Below are positions 25,299-36,438 of a stretch of DNA of 64,000 nt, in pieces. The notes under the pieces are model-generated. The model had not been told where the DNA came from and made no database searches. It saw nothing but the letters and a program-made list of their open reading frames with translations. Both the position numbers and the translations under genes were made by a program. The stretch is from NCBI GenBank assembly GCA_000696115.1, contig JJOH01000098.1, positions 1 to 64,000 of the forward strand, in the 5' to 3' direction. Source of the DNA: Streptomyces olindensis. GTDB taxonomy: Bacteria > Actinomycetota > Actinomycetes > Streptomycetales > Streptomycetaceae. Each line of letters starts with the position of its first letter. Position 1 is the stretch's first letter.

Positions 25299-25521
25299 CG
25301 GTCCTGTTGCCGTCGATTGGAGAAGGACGTTGCTCGTCTGAGGTCCTGAGACACCGCCGCCTCACACCTGTCCGGTGTGGGTGTGCTGCGTGCGACCTCG
25401 GCGATCGAGCCGTCCTCCGGTGCAGGGCTTTCCTCATGCCCGTGGCGCCTCTCTCCTGGTCGCAGGTGTCTCGACACGCGTTTGCCCCCGACCGCTTCGA
25501 GCAACCGCGAGTGAGGCCCAC
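25299..25521 (+). promoter_or_regulatory. Long 5' leader with three-codon upstream ORF and alternative pairings (attenuator candidate)
   Basis: GGAG at 25319-25322 precedes TTG CTC GTC TGA (25330-25341), a Met-Leu-Val-stop upstream ORF. After it come GAGACACC (25348-25355) and an 8-bp hairpin CTCACACC/GGTGTGGG (25361-25381). GAGACACC can pair perfectly with GGTGTCTC (25465-25472) or partly with the hairpin arm. Such a layout is expected for ribosome-mediated attenuation, known for actinobacterial antibiotic-resistance ABC-F genes. Folding was done by eye. Confidence 0.5.
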
Positions 25522-27147
25522 ATGCCTACTTCCATCACCGTCACCTCCCTGTCGTTCACCTGGCCCGACGGCTCCCCCGTCTTCGAGGACCTGGACGTCG
25601 CGTTCGGCCCCGGCCGGACCGGTCTGGTCGGTGTCAACGGGTCCGGCAAATCAACCCTGTTGAAGCTGATCGCCGGTGAACTCACCCCGGCCGACGGCAC
25701 CGTCCGCGTGGCCGGCGAGGTCGGATACCTCCCGCAGAACGTCACCCTCGACACGACCCTGCGCGTCGACGAGGCGCTCGGCATCGCCGACCGGCGGGCC
25801 GCGCTGCACGCCATCGAGGCGGGCGACGTGTCCGAGGCGCACTTCGAGACCGTCGGCGACGACTGGGACGTCGAGGAGCGCGCCCTGGCCACTCTCGGCG
25901 AACTCGGCCTCGGGCACATCGGGTTGGACCGCACCATCGGCGAGGTCTCGGGCGGCGAGTCGGTCCTGCTGCGCCTGGCCGCGTTGTTGCTGCGCCGGCC
26001 CGACGTGCTGCTGCTGGACGAGCCGACCAACAACCTCGACCTGTACGCCCGCAGGCGGCTGTACGCGGCCGTCCAGGCCTGGCCGGGCGTACTGGTCGTC
26101 GTCAGCCACGACCGGGAACTGCTGGACCTCGCCGACCAGATCGCCGACCTGCGCTCCGGCGAGATCACCTGGTACGGCGGCAACTATTCGGCCTACGAGG
26201 AGGCCTTGGAGACCGAACAGGAGGCGGCCGAGCGCATGGTGCGCGTCGCCGAGGCCGACTTCCGCCGACAGAAACGCGAACTGACCGACGCCCAGGTCAA
26301 ACTGGCCCGCCGCAAGCGGTACGCGCAGAAGATGTACGACACCAAGCGCGAACCCCGGGCCGTCATGAAGCTCAGGAGCCGCGCGGCCCAGGTCTCCGCG
26401 GGCAAGCACCGGATCATGCACGAGGAGAAGCTCGCCGAGGCCAGGGAGCGGCTCGACGAGGCGGTGGAGGCCGTACGGGACGACGACGAGATCCGCGTCG
26501 ACCTGCCGTTCACGGCCGTCCCTCCGGGGCGTACCGTCCTCACCCTCCAGGACCTCGGGCTCCGGTACGGCGCCCGGGTCAAGGGCGGGTTCGAGCTGCG
26601 CGGCCCCGAGCGGGTCGCGCTGATCGGGCGCAACGGCGCGGGCAAGACCACGCTGCTGCGCACGGTCGCCGGGGAGCTGGCTCCGGAGGCGGGCGAAGTG
26701 ACGGCGCACGTCCCGCTGCGGTTCCTGCCGCAGCGGCTCGACGTCCTGGACGGGGAGCGGACGGTCGCCGAGAACGTGGCCCGGTTCGCGCCGGGCGCCA
26801 CCAACAACCGGATCCGGGCGCGGCTGGCCCGCTTCCTGTTCCGGGGCGCGCGGGCCGACCAGCAGGCGGCGACGCTGTCGGGCGGCGAACGCTTCCGGGC
26901 GGCGCTGGCCGCCCTGATGCTGGCCGAGCCCGCGCCGCAGCTGCTCCTGCTGGACGAGCCGACCAACAACCTCGACATGGCCAGCGTGCGACAGCTGACC
27001 ACGGCCCTGGACTCGTACGAGGGGGCGCTGATCGTGGCCAGTCACGACCTGCCGTTCCTGGAGTCGATCGGCATCACCCGCTGGCTGCTGCTGGAGGAGG
27101 GAGAACTGCGGGAAATCACGCCAGAGGCTGTCGGGTATTCCGCCTAG
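25522..27147 (+). CDS. ABC-F ATPase, probable ribosome-protection type
   Basis: A 541-residue protein with two ATPase domains and no membrane segments. Domain 1: Walker A GVNGSGKST, signature VSGGESVLLRLA, Walker B LLLDEPTNNLDL. Domain 2: GRNGAGKTT, LSGGERFRAALA, LLLDEPTNNLDM. Between them lies a Lys/Arg-rich interdomain linker (RRQKRELTDAQVKLARRKRY) that reaches the peptidyl-transferase centre in this family. Its behaviour as a resistance factor is supported by the attenuator-like leader and by the cotranscribed UvrA-like gene 10 nt downstream. ATG 25522 has GAGG 7 nt ahead; the in-frame extension upstream is untranslated leader. Confidence 0.9.
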   Translation: MPTSITVTSLSFTWPDGSPVFEDLDVAFGPGRTGLVGVNGSGKSTLLKLIAGELTPADGTVRVAGEVGYLPQNVTLDTTLRVDEALGIADRRAALHAIEAGDVSEAHFETVGDDWDVEERALATLGELGLGHIGLDRTIGEVSGGESVLLRLAALLLRRPDVLLLDEPTNNLDLYARRRLYAAVQAWPGVLVVVSHDRELLDLADQIADLRSGEITWYGGNYSAYEEALETEQEAAERMVRVAEADFRRQKRELTDAQVKLARRKRYAQKMYDTKREPRAVMKLRSRAAQVSAGKHRIMHEEKLAEARERLDEAVEAVRDDDEIRVDLPFTAVPPGRTVLTLQDLGLRYGARVKGGFELRGPERVALIGRNGAGKTTLLRTVAGELAPEAGEVTAHVPLRFLPQRLDVLDGERTVAENVARFAPGATNNRIRARLARFLFRGARADQQAATLSGGERFRAALAALMLAEPAPQLLLLDEPTNNLDMASVRQLTTALDSYEGALIVASHDLPFLESIGITRWLLLEEGELREITPEAVGYSA

Positions 27148-27157
27148 CGTCGGCCGC

Positions 27158-29417
<2,260 letters not shown>

Positions 29418-29434
<17 letters not shown>

Positions 29435-30614
29435 GCTCCCCGGTGAGCCGTACGCCCGGGTGGGCGCGGTTGCTGACGACGGCGAGGCGGGGGCCGTGCC
29501 GATCGTGGTGCCACTGCCCGCCGGCCAGGGGGAGGAGCGCGATGTTGGGGGTCGGCCCGCGTGTCCAGTCGAGGCGGCCGACGAGGGTGTCGAGGGTGGT
29601 GCCGGAGAGGGCCTGGGCGACGGAGGCCCGGTCGGTGGGATCGTCCGCCACGGTGAGGGCGTGGTGGGCGGTCTCCAGCAGGGCGTGGGCGAGGCCGAGG
29701 GGCTGGAGCCAGGCGGCTCCGGTGTCCTGCTGGTAGGCGTGGGCGAGTTCGGCGCACGTGGTGCCGTCGAGGCCGGAGCGGTACGGGTGGTCCGGGCTCC
29801 AGTAGACGAGGGTGGCCACGCGGGCGTCGGCGAGTTCGCCGTGGACGTCGGTGGCGGGGGTGGTGTGGGTGTGCGGGTAGGTCAGCCAGCGGGAGCAGGT
29901 GATCAGCCGCGGCCGCACCCCCGCCGCGCGGGCCCGGCGGTGGAAGAGGGCGAGGTCGGTGGCCGTGGCCGCGCTGGTGACGCGGTCCGCGCCGTGCTCG
30001 CGCAGCCGCTCGACCTGCGTGGTGAAGCCGGCGGCCGGTTCCCGGTAGGCGCCGAGGTCGACCAGGGTGTGCCCGCGCGGGGACGTCACCGGGGCGAAGC
30101 CGTACCGGTCGTGGCGCAGCAGGTCGCCCTGCAGGTCGTCGTTCCACAGGCATCCGACGGCGCCGGTGCCGCCGACGCCCTCCCACAGGTCGGCGAAGAC
30201 GGCGGCGATGTCGTCCAGCCCCCACGCGAAGTGGTACGTCCAGCGGAAGCGGTGCCCGGGCCCGGCCCCGCGGGTGTGGACGTACGCCTGCCAGGGGAAC
30301 GTGGTCGACACACAGGGGACCCCGGCCTCTTCGCAGGCGGCCGTGACGGCGGGCAGGACCCTGGTTCCGGCCATGGTGAGCACCAGGTGGGCGCCGTACC
30401 TGTCGGCCAGGTCCCGTACGGCCCGCCGGGCCGCGTCCGGATCCGAGCGGCTGTCGCGCACGGCGACGGTCACGTCGTGGCGGCGGCCGCCGTTGCGGAC
30501 GTGCGCCAGCCGGGGTGCGAGTCTGCGCAGGACGTACGACAACGGTGCCCCGAGGGGGGCCAGCCGGCCCGTCAGCGGCGCGACCACGCCCACGCACAAG
30601 GAAGTCGACGGCAC
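29418..30614 (-). CDS. Type I periplasmic-binding-fold protein without signal peptide
   Basis: A 398-residue protein with the leucine/isoleucine/valine-binding (Peripla_BP_6) fold: VGVVAPLTGRLAPLG at the start, VTVAVRDSRSDPDAARRAVR, HLVLTMAGTRVLPAVTAACE, GVPCVSTTFPW and AYQQDTGAAWLQP. ABC solute-binding lipoproteins of this type normally carry a signal peptide and lipobox; none is present, and no permease or ATPase gene adjoins. It may be a cytoplasmic ligand sensor. GTG 30614 has GAGGGG 5 nt upstream, which supports the short start. Confidence 0.75.
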
Positions 30615-30646
30615 CGGGGCCCCTCTCTTCCGTCGCTGCGCGCCGC

Positions 30647-31024
30647 TCAGTGGCCGGAACGGTCCGCGGTGACGCAGGTGGTCCTGCTGAACACCGCGAC
30701 CGTCTCGTTGCCGCAGTTGTTGCTGTGGCCCGAGGCGTTCCGGGCGAAGAGCAGGTTGGACAGGACACCGCCGCCGGGACCCGCCTGGTCGCCGCCGCCC
30801 CTGCCGTCGTCCTCGGTCACGCAGGTGCGCTCCTTGAAGAGCGCCACCTTGCCGGTTCCGCAGAGGTTGGCGTGGCCGGAGGAGTTCCTGCCCGAGACGT
30901 TGGAGAGCACTCCGCCCGCTCCCGCGTCGCCGTCACCGGCATGGGCCGTGGCCATGCCGGCGGGGACGGCCATCAGCATCCCCACGATCGAGGCCACTAC
31001 CGCCATGCGCCGCGTGCCGTACAT
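30647..31024 (-). CDS. Small secreted protein with two Cys-containing repeats
   Basis: A 125-residue protein. Residues 1-29 are a signal peptide ending ATAHA. Two repeats follow: residues 37-72 and 85-121. Both begin GGVLSN, continue with GRNSSGHANLCGTG or ARNASGHSNNCGNE, and end TCVTED or TCVTAD. Each has two cysteines exactly 13 residues apart (55/68, 104/117). The SGH..CGN..V pattern loosely recalls chaplins, but the Cys spacing and missing hydrophobic core argue against a true chaplin. A surface or wall role is possible. AAGGAA precedes ATG 31024. Confidence 0.75.
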   Translation of the reverse strand: MYGTRRMAVVASIVGMLMAVPAGMATAHAGDGDAGAGGVLSNVSGRNSSGHANLCGTGKVALFKERTCVTEDDGRGGGDQAGPGGGVLSNLLFARNASGHSNNCGNETVAVFSRTTCVTADRSGH

Positions 31025-31310
31025 CTGTGTCGGTTTCCTTCCGCTGGATCGATCGCCGGCCGTGCGGCCGGTGCACTACGACTAACGACACGTCGGAAGA
31101 TCGACACGGCTCCGCCGAGGTGAATGATCCGCATGACGGTTGATCAGGTACTCCGACGGGATGCCGGAGCCGGGGGCATTGATGACTCGTCAAGCCACCG
31201 CCCGCGCCGCACACCGATGGGGTGGTTTGACGGCCCGCCCGCCGATCACGCGTGCGGGGTCCGCGAACACTGGAAGGGGGGTGGCGCGGGCCACCGGGGA
31301 GGGGAACGGC
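31025..31310. other. Divergent intergenic region between secreted repeat protein and decarboxylase
   Basis: No ORF with a credible start and RBS is seen here. An open frame extends the decarboxylase frame leftward to 31140 but has no RBS. GGAGGGG at about 31298-31304 serves the decarboxylase ATG. Confidence 0.5.
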
Positions 31311-33713
31311 ATGGGCGACAGCACGGTTCTGGTGGCGGTGGCGGAGGCGGGGCGCCCGGAGGCGGGCGGTGCCGCCGCCGGGCAGGTGGCGAGGATCGCC
31401 GAGGCGATCCGGGCACGCGGCTTACAGGTCCGCTGGGCGGGGAGCGTCGCCGACGCCGAGGCGGTGCTCAGGACGGAGGCGGGCCTGGCCGCCGCGGTCG
31501 TCGCCTGGGACCTCCCTGCGGGGCCGAAGACCGACGGTGAACCGGGCGGCGCGGCGGTGCTGCGGCGGATCGGGCGCCGCTTCCAGAACCTGCCCGTCTT
31601 CCTGCTCATGGCCGAGGAGGGGCTGCGCGACCTGCCGCTGTGGGTGTCGAAGTCGGTCGTGGGCTACGTGTGGCCGCTGGAGGACACGCCGGCGTTCATC
31701 GCGGGGCGGATCACCACCGCCGCGCGCGCCTACCAGGAAGCCCTGCTGCCGCCGTTCTTCAAGGCGCTGCGGCGCTTCGACGACGCGCACGAGTACTCGT
31801 GGCACACCCCCGCGCACTCCGGTGGGGTCGCCTTCCTGAAGTCGCCCGTGGGCCGGGCCTTCCACGACTACTTCGGGGAGCGGCTGCTCCGCAGCGACCT
31901 GTCGATCTCGGTGGAGGAGCTCGGCTCGCTGTTCGAGCACACCGGCCCGATCGGCGAGGCGGAGCGCAACGCCGCGCGGGTCTTCGGCTCCGACCACACG
32001 TACTTCGTGCTGCACGGCGACTCCACGTGCAACCGCCTGGTCGGGCACTTCAGCGTGACCCGCGACGAGATCGCCCTGGTGGACCGCAACTGCCACAAGT
32101 CGGTCCTGCACGGCCTGGTCGTCTCCGGCGCCCGGCCGGTGTACCTGGTCCCCACCCGCAACGGCTACGGCCTCGCGGGACCGCTGCCGCCGGCCGAGAT
32201 CGCGGCGGACTCGGTGGCGGCGCGCATCGCCGCGAGCCCCCTGGCGGCGGACGCCGTGTCCTCACGCGCCCAGTACGCGGTGTTCACCAACTCCACGTAC
32301 GACGGCCTGTGCTACGACGCGGTGGCGGCGGCCCGGGCCTTCGCCGCGGGCACGCCCCGGCTGCACTTCGACGAGGCGTGGTTCGCGTACGCCCGCTTCC
32401 ATCCGCTGTACGCGGGCCGGTACGGCATGTCGGTGGACGAGGAGACCTTCCCCGGCCCCGACCGGCCGACGGTCTTCGCGACCCAGTCCACGCACAAGCT
32501 GCTGGCGGCGCTGTCGCAGGGCGCCATGGTGCACGTGCGGCCCGGGCCACGGGCGCCGGTGGAGCACGACCGGTTCAACGAGGCGCTGATGATGCACGGC
32601 ACGACGTCGCCGCTGTACCCGATGATCGCCTCGCTGGACGTGGCCACGGCGATGATGGACGGGCCGCAGGGGCAGTGGCTGGTCGACGAGGCGGTGACCG
32701 AGGCGGTCCGGTTCCGCCAGGAGATGGTGCGGATCGGGCGGCGGATCGAGGCCGCGGGCGACCGGCCGCCGTGGTTCTTCGGGGTGTGGCAGCCGGACGA
32801 GGTGACCGACCCGGCGACCGGGGCGCGCCTGCCCTTCGAGGAGGCGCCGCCGGAGCTGCTGGGGTCGGAGCCCTCCTGCTGGCACCTCGAACCCGGCGCG
32901 GACTGGCACGGCTTCCCCGGGCTGACCGACGGCTACTGCATGCTCGACCCGATCAAGGTCACCCTGACCTGCCCCGGGATCAGCGCGACGGGCGAGATGG
33001 CCGAGCGGGGCATCCCGGCCCGGGTGCTCACCGCGTACCTGGCCACGCGCGGCATCGTCGTGGAGAAGACCGACAGCTACACCACGCTGGTGCTGTTCTC
33101 CATGGGCATCACCAAGGGCAAGTGGGGCACGCTGCTGGACGCCCTCATGGACTTCAAGGACCTCTACGACGGTGACGTCCCGCTCGACCGCGTGCTGCCC
33201 GGCCTGGTCGCCGAACACCCGCGGCGCTACACCGGGCTGACCCTGCGTGCCCTCTGCCAGGAGATGCACGACCACCTGCGCGAGGCCCGCCTGGTGGAAC
33301 TCCTCGACACCGCCTTCCGGGAACTCCCGGAGCCCGTCGCCCCGCCGCAGCAGTGCTACCAGCGCCTGATCCGCGGCGGCACGGAACGGCTGCGCCTGGC
33401 CGACGCGCCGGGCCGGGTCGCCGCGGCGATGGTCACCGTGACACCGCCCGGCATCCCGGTGCTCATGCCCGGCGAGAACATCGGCGCGGCGGACGCCCCG
33501 CTCCTGCGGTACCTGAGCGCCCTGGAGTCCTTCGACCGCCGCTTTCCCGGGTTCGGCAGCGAGACGCACGGGGTGACCCGCGACCCCGACCACGGCGACT
33601 ACCTGATCGAGTGCCTCCGCAGGGACGAGAGGGAGGGAACCGACACCGCCGGCGCCGCCGCCACGACACCGGCTCAGCGGCGGGATGCGGAGGGGGTCGG
33701 TTCGGGGGGTTGA
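31311..33713 (+). CDS. PLP-dependent Orn/Lys/Arg decarboxylase (fold type I), TTA-containing
   Basis: An 800-residue basic amino-acid decarboxylase. Residues 1-130 form an N-terminal flavodoxin/receiver-like wing domain (FQNLPVFLLMAEEGLRDLPL); the PLP core follows with HGDSTCNRLVGHFSV, HFDEAWFAYARFHPLY and the Schiff-base lysine in ATQSTHKLLAALSQGA; the C-terminal Orn_DC_C part starts near 640. Length matches biodegradative arginine/lysine decarboxylases. Codon 38 (31422-31424) is TTA, suggesting bldA dependence. GGAGGGG lies 6 nt before ATG 31311. A dimethylargininase gene follows 186 nt later, favouring arginine or a derivative as substrate, but lysine or ornithine cannot be excluded. Confidence 0.87.
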   Translation: MGDSTVLVAVAEAGRPEAGGAAAGQVARIAEAIRARGLQVRWAGSVADAEAVLRTEAGLAAAVVAWDLPAGPKTDGEPGGAAVLRRIGRRFQNLPVFLLMAEEGLRDLPLWVSKSVVGYVWPLEDTPAFIAGRITTAARAYQEALLPPFFKALRRFDDAHEYSWHTPAHSGGVAFLKSPVGRAFHDYFGERLLRSDLSISVEELGSLFEHTGPIGEAERNAARVFGSDHTYFVLHGDSTCNRLVGHFSVTRDEIALVDRNCHKSVLHGLVVSGARPVYLVPTRNGYGLAGPLPPAEIAADSVAARIAASPLAADAVSSRAQYAVFTNSTYDGLCYDAVAAARAFAAGTPRLHFDEAWFAYARFHPLYAGRYGMSVDEETFPGPDRPTVFATQSTHKLLAALSQGAMVHVRPGPRAPVEHDRFNEALMMHGTTSPLYPMIASLDVATAMMDGPQGQWLVDEAVTEAVRFRQEMVRIGRRIEAAGDRPPWFFGVWQPDEVTDPATGARLPFEEAPPELLGSEPSCWHLEPGADWHGFPGLTDGYCMLDPIKVTLTCPGISATGEMAERGIPARVLTAYLATRGIVVEKTDSYTTLVLFSMGITKGKWGTLLDALMDFKDLYDGDVPLDRVLPGLVAEHPRRYTGLTLRALCQEMHDHLREARLVELLDTAFRELPEPVAPPQQCYQRLIRGGTERLRLADAPGRVAAAMVTVTPPGIPVLMPGENIGAADAPLLRYLSALESFDRRFPGFGSETHGVTRDPDHGDYLIECLRRDEREGTDTAGAAATTPAQRRDAEGVGSGG

Positions 33714-33899
33714 GCGGGGGCGGGTGGTCGGGCGGGCTGGACGGTCCCGCGCTGCCGGCGCTCCAGCCCCTCCCCCGGGGGTGTCCTCTCCTCCGTTCGC
33801 CCTGCATGATGGTCGGCCGACGCCCGATGCGCTCCGGTCGATCCCGGAAGCTCCGTCGGTGCGGTCCAGACACGTCCCATCCGATACGGAGTCACGCTC

Positions 33900-34676
33900 G
33901 TGCCCAGCAAGAAGGCCCTCGTCCGCCGCCCCAGCCCGCGACTCGCCGAAGGGCTGGTGACCCACATCGAGCGGGAGCGGGTCGACGCCGACCTCGCGGT
34001 CGAGCAGTGGGAGGCGTACGTGCAGGCCCTGCGCACGCACGGCTGGGAGACCATCGAGGTGGACCCGGCCGACGACTGCCCGGACTCGGTGTTCGTCGAG
34101 GACACGGTCGTGATGTACAGGAACGTGGCGCTGATCGCCCGCCCGGGCGCCGAGTCGCGGCGCGAGGAGACCGCCGGGGTCGAGGAGGCCGTGGCCGGTC
34201 TGGGCTGCTCGGTGAACTGGATATGGGACCCGGGCACGCTGGACGGCGGCGACGTCCTGAAGATCGGCGACACCGTCTACGTGGGCCGCGGCGGCCGCAC
34301 CAACGCCGCCGGGGTCCAACAGCTGCGCGCCGCGTTCGAGCCGCTGGGCGCTCGGGTCGTCGCCGTACCCGTGAGCAAGGTGCTGCACCTGAAGACGGCG
34401 GTCACGGCACTGCCCGACGGGACGGTCATCGGGCACATCCCGAAGATGGACGCGCCCTCCCTGTTCGCGCGTTTCCTGCCGGTGCCCGAGGAGTCCGGGG
34501 CGCACGTCGTGCTGCTCGGCGGGGACAAGCTGCTGATGGCGGCGAGCGCGCCGAAGACCGCGGAGCTCTTCGCGGACCTGGGGTACGAACCGGTCGTCGT
34601 GGACATCAGCGAGTTCGAGAAGCTCGAAGGATGTGTGACATGCCTCTCCGTGCGGCTGCGGGAGCTGTATGTCTGA
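33900..34676 (+). CDS. ddaH: Dimethylarginine dimethylaminohydrolase (dimethylargininase)
   Basis: A 258-residue guanidino-modifying enzyme of the DDAH group, converting N-omega-methylated arginines to citrulline and methylamines. The catalytic Cys is C248 in GCVTCLSVRL near the C-terminus, as in Pseudomonas DDAH; the catalytic His is in KVLHLKTAVT. Substrate-binding segments DCPDSVFVEDTVVM and LDGGDVLKIGDTVYVGRGGR are present. GTG 33900 has GGAG 8 nt upstream. It lies behind the basic amino-acid decarboxylase in the same direction; arginine metabolism links them. Confidence 0.9.
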   Translation: MPSKKALVRRPSPRLAEGLVTHIERERVDADLAVEQWEAYVQALRTHGWETIEVDPADDCPDSVFVEDTVVMYRNVALIARPGAESRREETAGVEEAVAGLGCSVNWIWDPGTLDGGDVLKIGDTVYVGRGGRTNAAGVQQLRAAFEPLGARVVAVPVSKVLHLKTAVTALPDGTVIGHIPKMDAPSLFARFLPVPEESGAHVVLLGGDKLLMAASAPKTAELFADLGYEPVVVDISEFEKLEGCVTCLSVRLRELYV

Positions 34677-34685
34677 GCGGCTGAG

Positions 34686-34701
34686 CGGACGGCCCCGTCC
34701 G
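34686..34701. terminator. Short GC hairpin after the dimethylargininase gene
   Basis: CGGACG and CGTCCG form a 6-bp stem with a 4-nt loop, starting 9 nt beyond the stop. It is a weak candidate. Confidence 0.4.
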
Positions 34702-34778
34702 GCCGCCGACCTGCGGGTCCGGAGGGCGTGGCACGCATGCGGACGACATCACTGATCAGGGGCCTTTACAGCATCCTT

Positions 34779-34826
34779 AACCTACGGCCTCGTAACCTAC
34801 GGCAACGTAGCCTACGATGCCGTAGG
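34779..34826 (+). promoter_or_regulatory. Three tandem 15-bp palindromic operators before the desaturase gene
   Basis: AACCTACGGCCTCGT, AACCTACGGCAACGT and AGCCTACGATGCCGT follow one another at exactly 15 bp (34779-34823). Each holds a palindrome with a 4-bp centre: TACG-GCCT-CGTA, CTACG-GCAA-CGTAG, and CCTACG-ATGC-CGTAGG. The last ends 41 nt before ATG 34868. They look like TetR-type sites for control of fatty-acid desaturation. Confidence 0.75.
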
Positions 34827-34867
34827 TTTCTGCACACCGCTCGTACGCATGTCCCCCTGGAGAGTCC

Positions 34868-35845
34868 ATGACGATCACCACTCCCCACCTCGGCAGCCCC
34901 GCCGGCGCCTGGACCGACGCTCAGCTGCTGTACGCACTGGAGGAAGTGGTCGAGAAGGAACTCAACCGGCATCTTCAGGTCGCCAAGGACTGGATGCCGC
35001 ACGAGTACGTGCCGTGGAGCGACGGGCGCAACTTCCCCGGCCTCTTCGAGGACGGCGAGGCCTGGGAGAAGGAGCAGTCCAAGGTCACCGAGATCGGCCG
35101 CATCGCGCTCGTCGTCAACCTGCTGACCGAGGACAACCTGCCCAGCTACCACCACGAGATCGCCTCGCTGTTCGGCCGCGACGGCGCCTGGGGCACCTGG
35201 GTGCACCGCTGGACCGCGGAGGAGGGCCGGCACGGCATCGTGATGCGCGACTACCTGCTCACCTCACGCGCCGTGGACCCGGACAAGCTGGAGCAGTTCC
35301 GGATGTCCCACATGAGCGAGGGCTTCGAGTCGGACAACCGCCACTCGATGCTGCACTCGATCGCCTACGTCGCGTTCCAGGAGCTGGCCACCCGCATCTC
35401 GCACCGCAACACCGGCCACCAGTCCGGCGACCCGGTCTGCGACCGCATGCTGGCCCGGATCGCGACCGACGAGAACCTGCACATGGTCTTCTACCGGAAC
35501 CTGCTGAAGGCCGCGTTCGAGCTCGCCCCCGACCTGACCATGCAGGCCGTGCGGGACGTGGTCGTGAACTTCCGGATGCCCGGCCACGGCATCCCCGGCT
35601 TCGAGCGGGCCGCCGCGCAGATGGCGATCGGCGAGGTCTACAACCTGCGCATCCACCACGACGACGTGCTCCAGCCCGTGCTGCGCTTCCTGAAGATCAT
35701 GGAGATCGACGGCCTGGGCCCGGAGGGCCGCAAGGCGCAGGAGGAGCTCGGTCTGTTCATGGGCGGCCTGGACTCCGAGGCGGCGAAGTTCGACGAGAAG
35801 CTGGCCGCGCGCAAGGCCCGCATGGCGGCCCGCGCCGGGGCCTGA
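34868..35845 (+). CDS. Acyl-ACP desaturase (stearoyl-ACP delta-9 type)
   Basis: A 325-residue soluble di-iron desaturase that introduces a double bond into ACP-bound fatty acids using O2 and ferredoxin. Iron-ligand motifs are EEGRHG (residues about 118-123) and DENLH (about 202-206); the first ligands lie in the EEVVEKELNRHL helix and the NLLTEDNLPSYHHE helix. RBS GGAGAG precedes ATG 34868. It is a single-gene unit with three tandem operators upstream and a strong terminator downstream, so it is probably regulated alone in response to membrane lipid state. Confidence 0.92.
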   Translation: MTITTPHLGSPAGAWTDAQLLYALEEVVEKELNRHLQVAKDWMPHEYVPWSDGRNFPGLFEDGEAWEKEQSKVTEIGRIALVVNLLTEDNLPSYHHEIASLFGRDGAWGTWVHRWTAEEGRHGIVMRDYLLTSRAVDPDKLEQFRMSHMSEGFESDNRHSMLHSIAYVAFQELATRISHRNTGHQSGDPVCDRMLARIATDENLHMVFYRNLLKAAFELAPDLTMQAVRDVVVNFRMPGHGIPGFERAAAQMAIGEVYNLRIHHDDVLQPVLRFLKIMEIDGLGPEGRKAQEELGLFMGGLDSEAAKFDEKLAARKARMAARAGA

Positions 35846-35870
35846 CGGCAACCGGGCAGACGCGACCGGG

Positions 35871-35901
35871 AGGCCCCGACCGCCACGAGCGGTCGGGGCC
35901 T
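35871..35901. terminator. Terminator of the desaturase gene
   Basis: A perfect 13-bp stem (AGGCCCCGACCGC at 35871-35883, complement at 35889-35901) with loop CACGA, starting 26 nt past the stop. It also lies beyond the end of the convergent WhiB-like gene. Confidence 0.85.
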
Positions 35902-35963
35902 CACGGTGTGTCCCGGGGTGCTCGCGGGACGGCATCTTCCCGGGGCCGCGCGCCTGCGTGCGG

Positions 35964-36209
35964 CTAGCGGGACGTGCGCCGCAGCTCCAGCCGCTCCTTC
36001 TCCGACAGACCGCCCCAGACGCCGAAGCGCTCGTCGTTGCTCAGCGCGTACTCCAGGCAGGCCGGACGGATGGGGCACAGACCGCAGATCCGCTTCGCCT
36101 CCCGTACCGAGCTGCCGGGCTCGGGGAAGAAGAACTCCGCCCCGGTCTGCGCGCACAACGCCTCCTGCTGCCAGGCGAGTTCGGGCGAGGTGATGGTGTC
36201 GATGTGCAT
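35964..36209 (-). CDS. WhiB-like iron-sulfur transcriptional regulator (Wbl)
   Basis: An 81-residue Wbl protein. The four Fe-S cysteines are Cys19 (EALCAQ), Cys42 and Cys45 (ICGLCPI) and Cys51 (RPACLEYAL); the beta-turn GVWGG is at 63-67, and the basic C-terminus (KERLELRRTSR) would bind DNA. These actinobacterial proteins act with the vegetative sigma factor and sense redox state. The member name (WblH, WblJ or other) cannot be fixed from sequence alone. Upstream are direct GTTGATC repeats (TTGATCccgcgTTGATC on the minus strand). The longer frame to 36500 is not credible. Confidence 0.9.
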   Translation of the reverse strand: MHIDTITSPELAWQQEALCAQTGAEFFFPEPGSSVREAKRICGLCPIRPACLEYALSNDERFGVWGGLSEKERLELRRTSR

Positions 36210-36438
36210 GTCCGGAAGCGTCCCGGACGGCGCAAAACGTTCGATCAACGCGGGATCAACACCGCGTTCACGGGCCCCCGGCCGGCCTCGATGGTCACCC
36301 GCCGGACGGACCGGCGCACGGCGGCGCGCGGGAACGAGTGAAACGCGTCCGGCGGCCCGGCGCTCCGGCGGCGGTTGTCCGTGGGCGGTGCGAGACTCGG
36401 CAGAGCAGACGACGGGACCCCGTGCGAGGAGGGCGACG

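Noticed and set aside
25375..25521. N-terminal extension of the second ABC-F
   Set aside because: Open frame only because stops are rare. The residues are not ABC-F-like, and a good RBS precedes ATG 25522; the region behaves as an untranslated leader.
30647..31024. True chaplin gene
   Set aside because: Cys spacing is 13 instead of about 18, and the hydrophobic beta-aggregation core is missing; only a loose resemblance remains.
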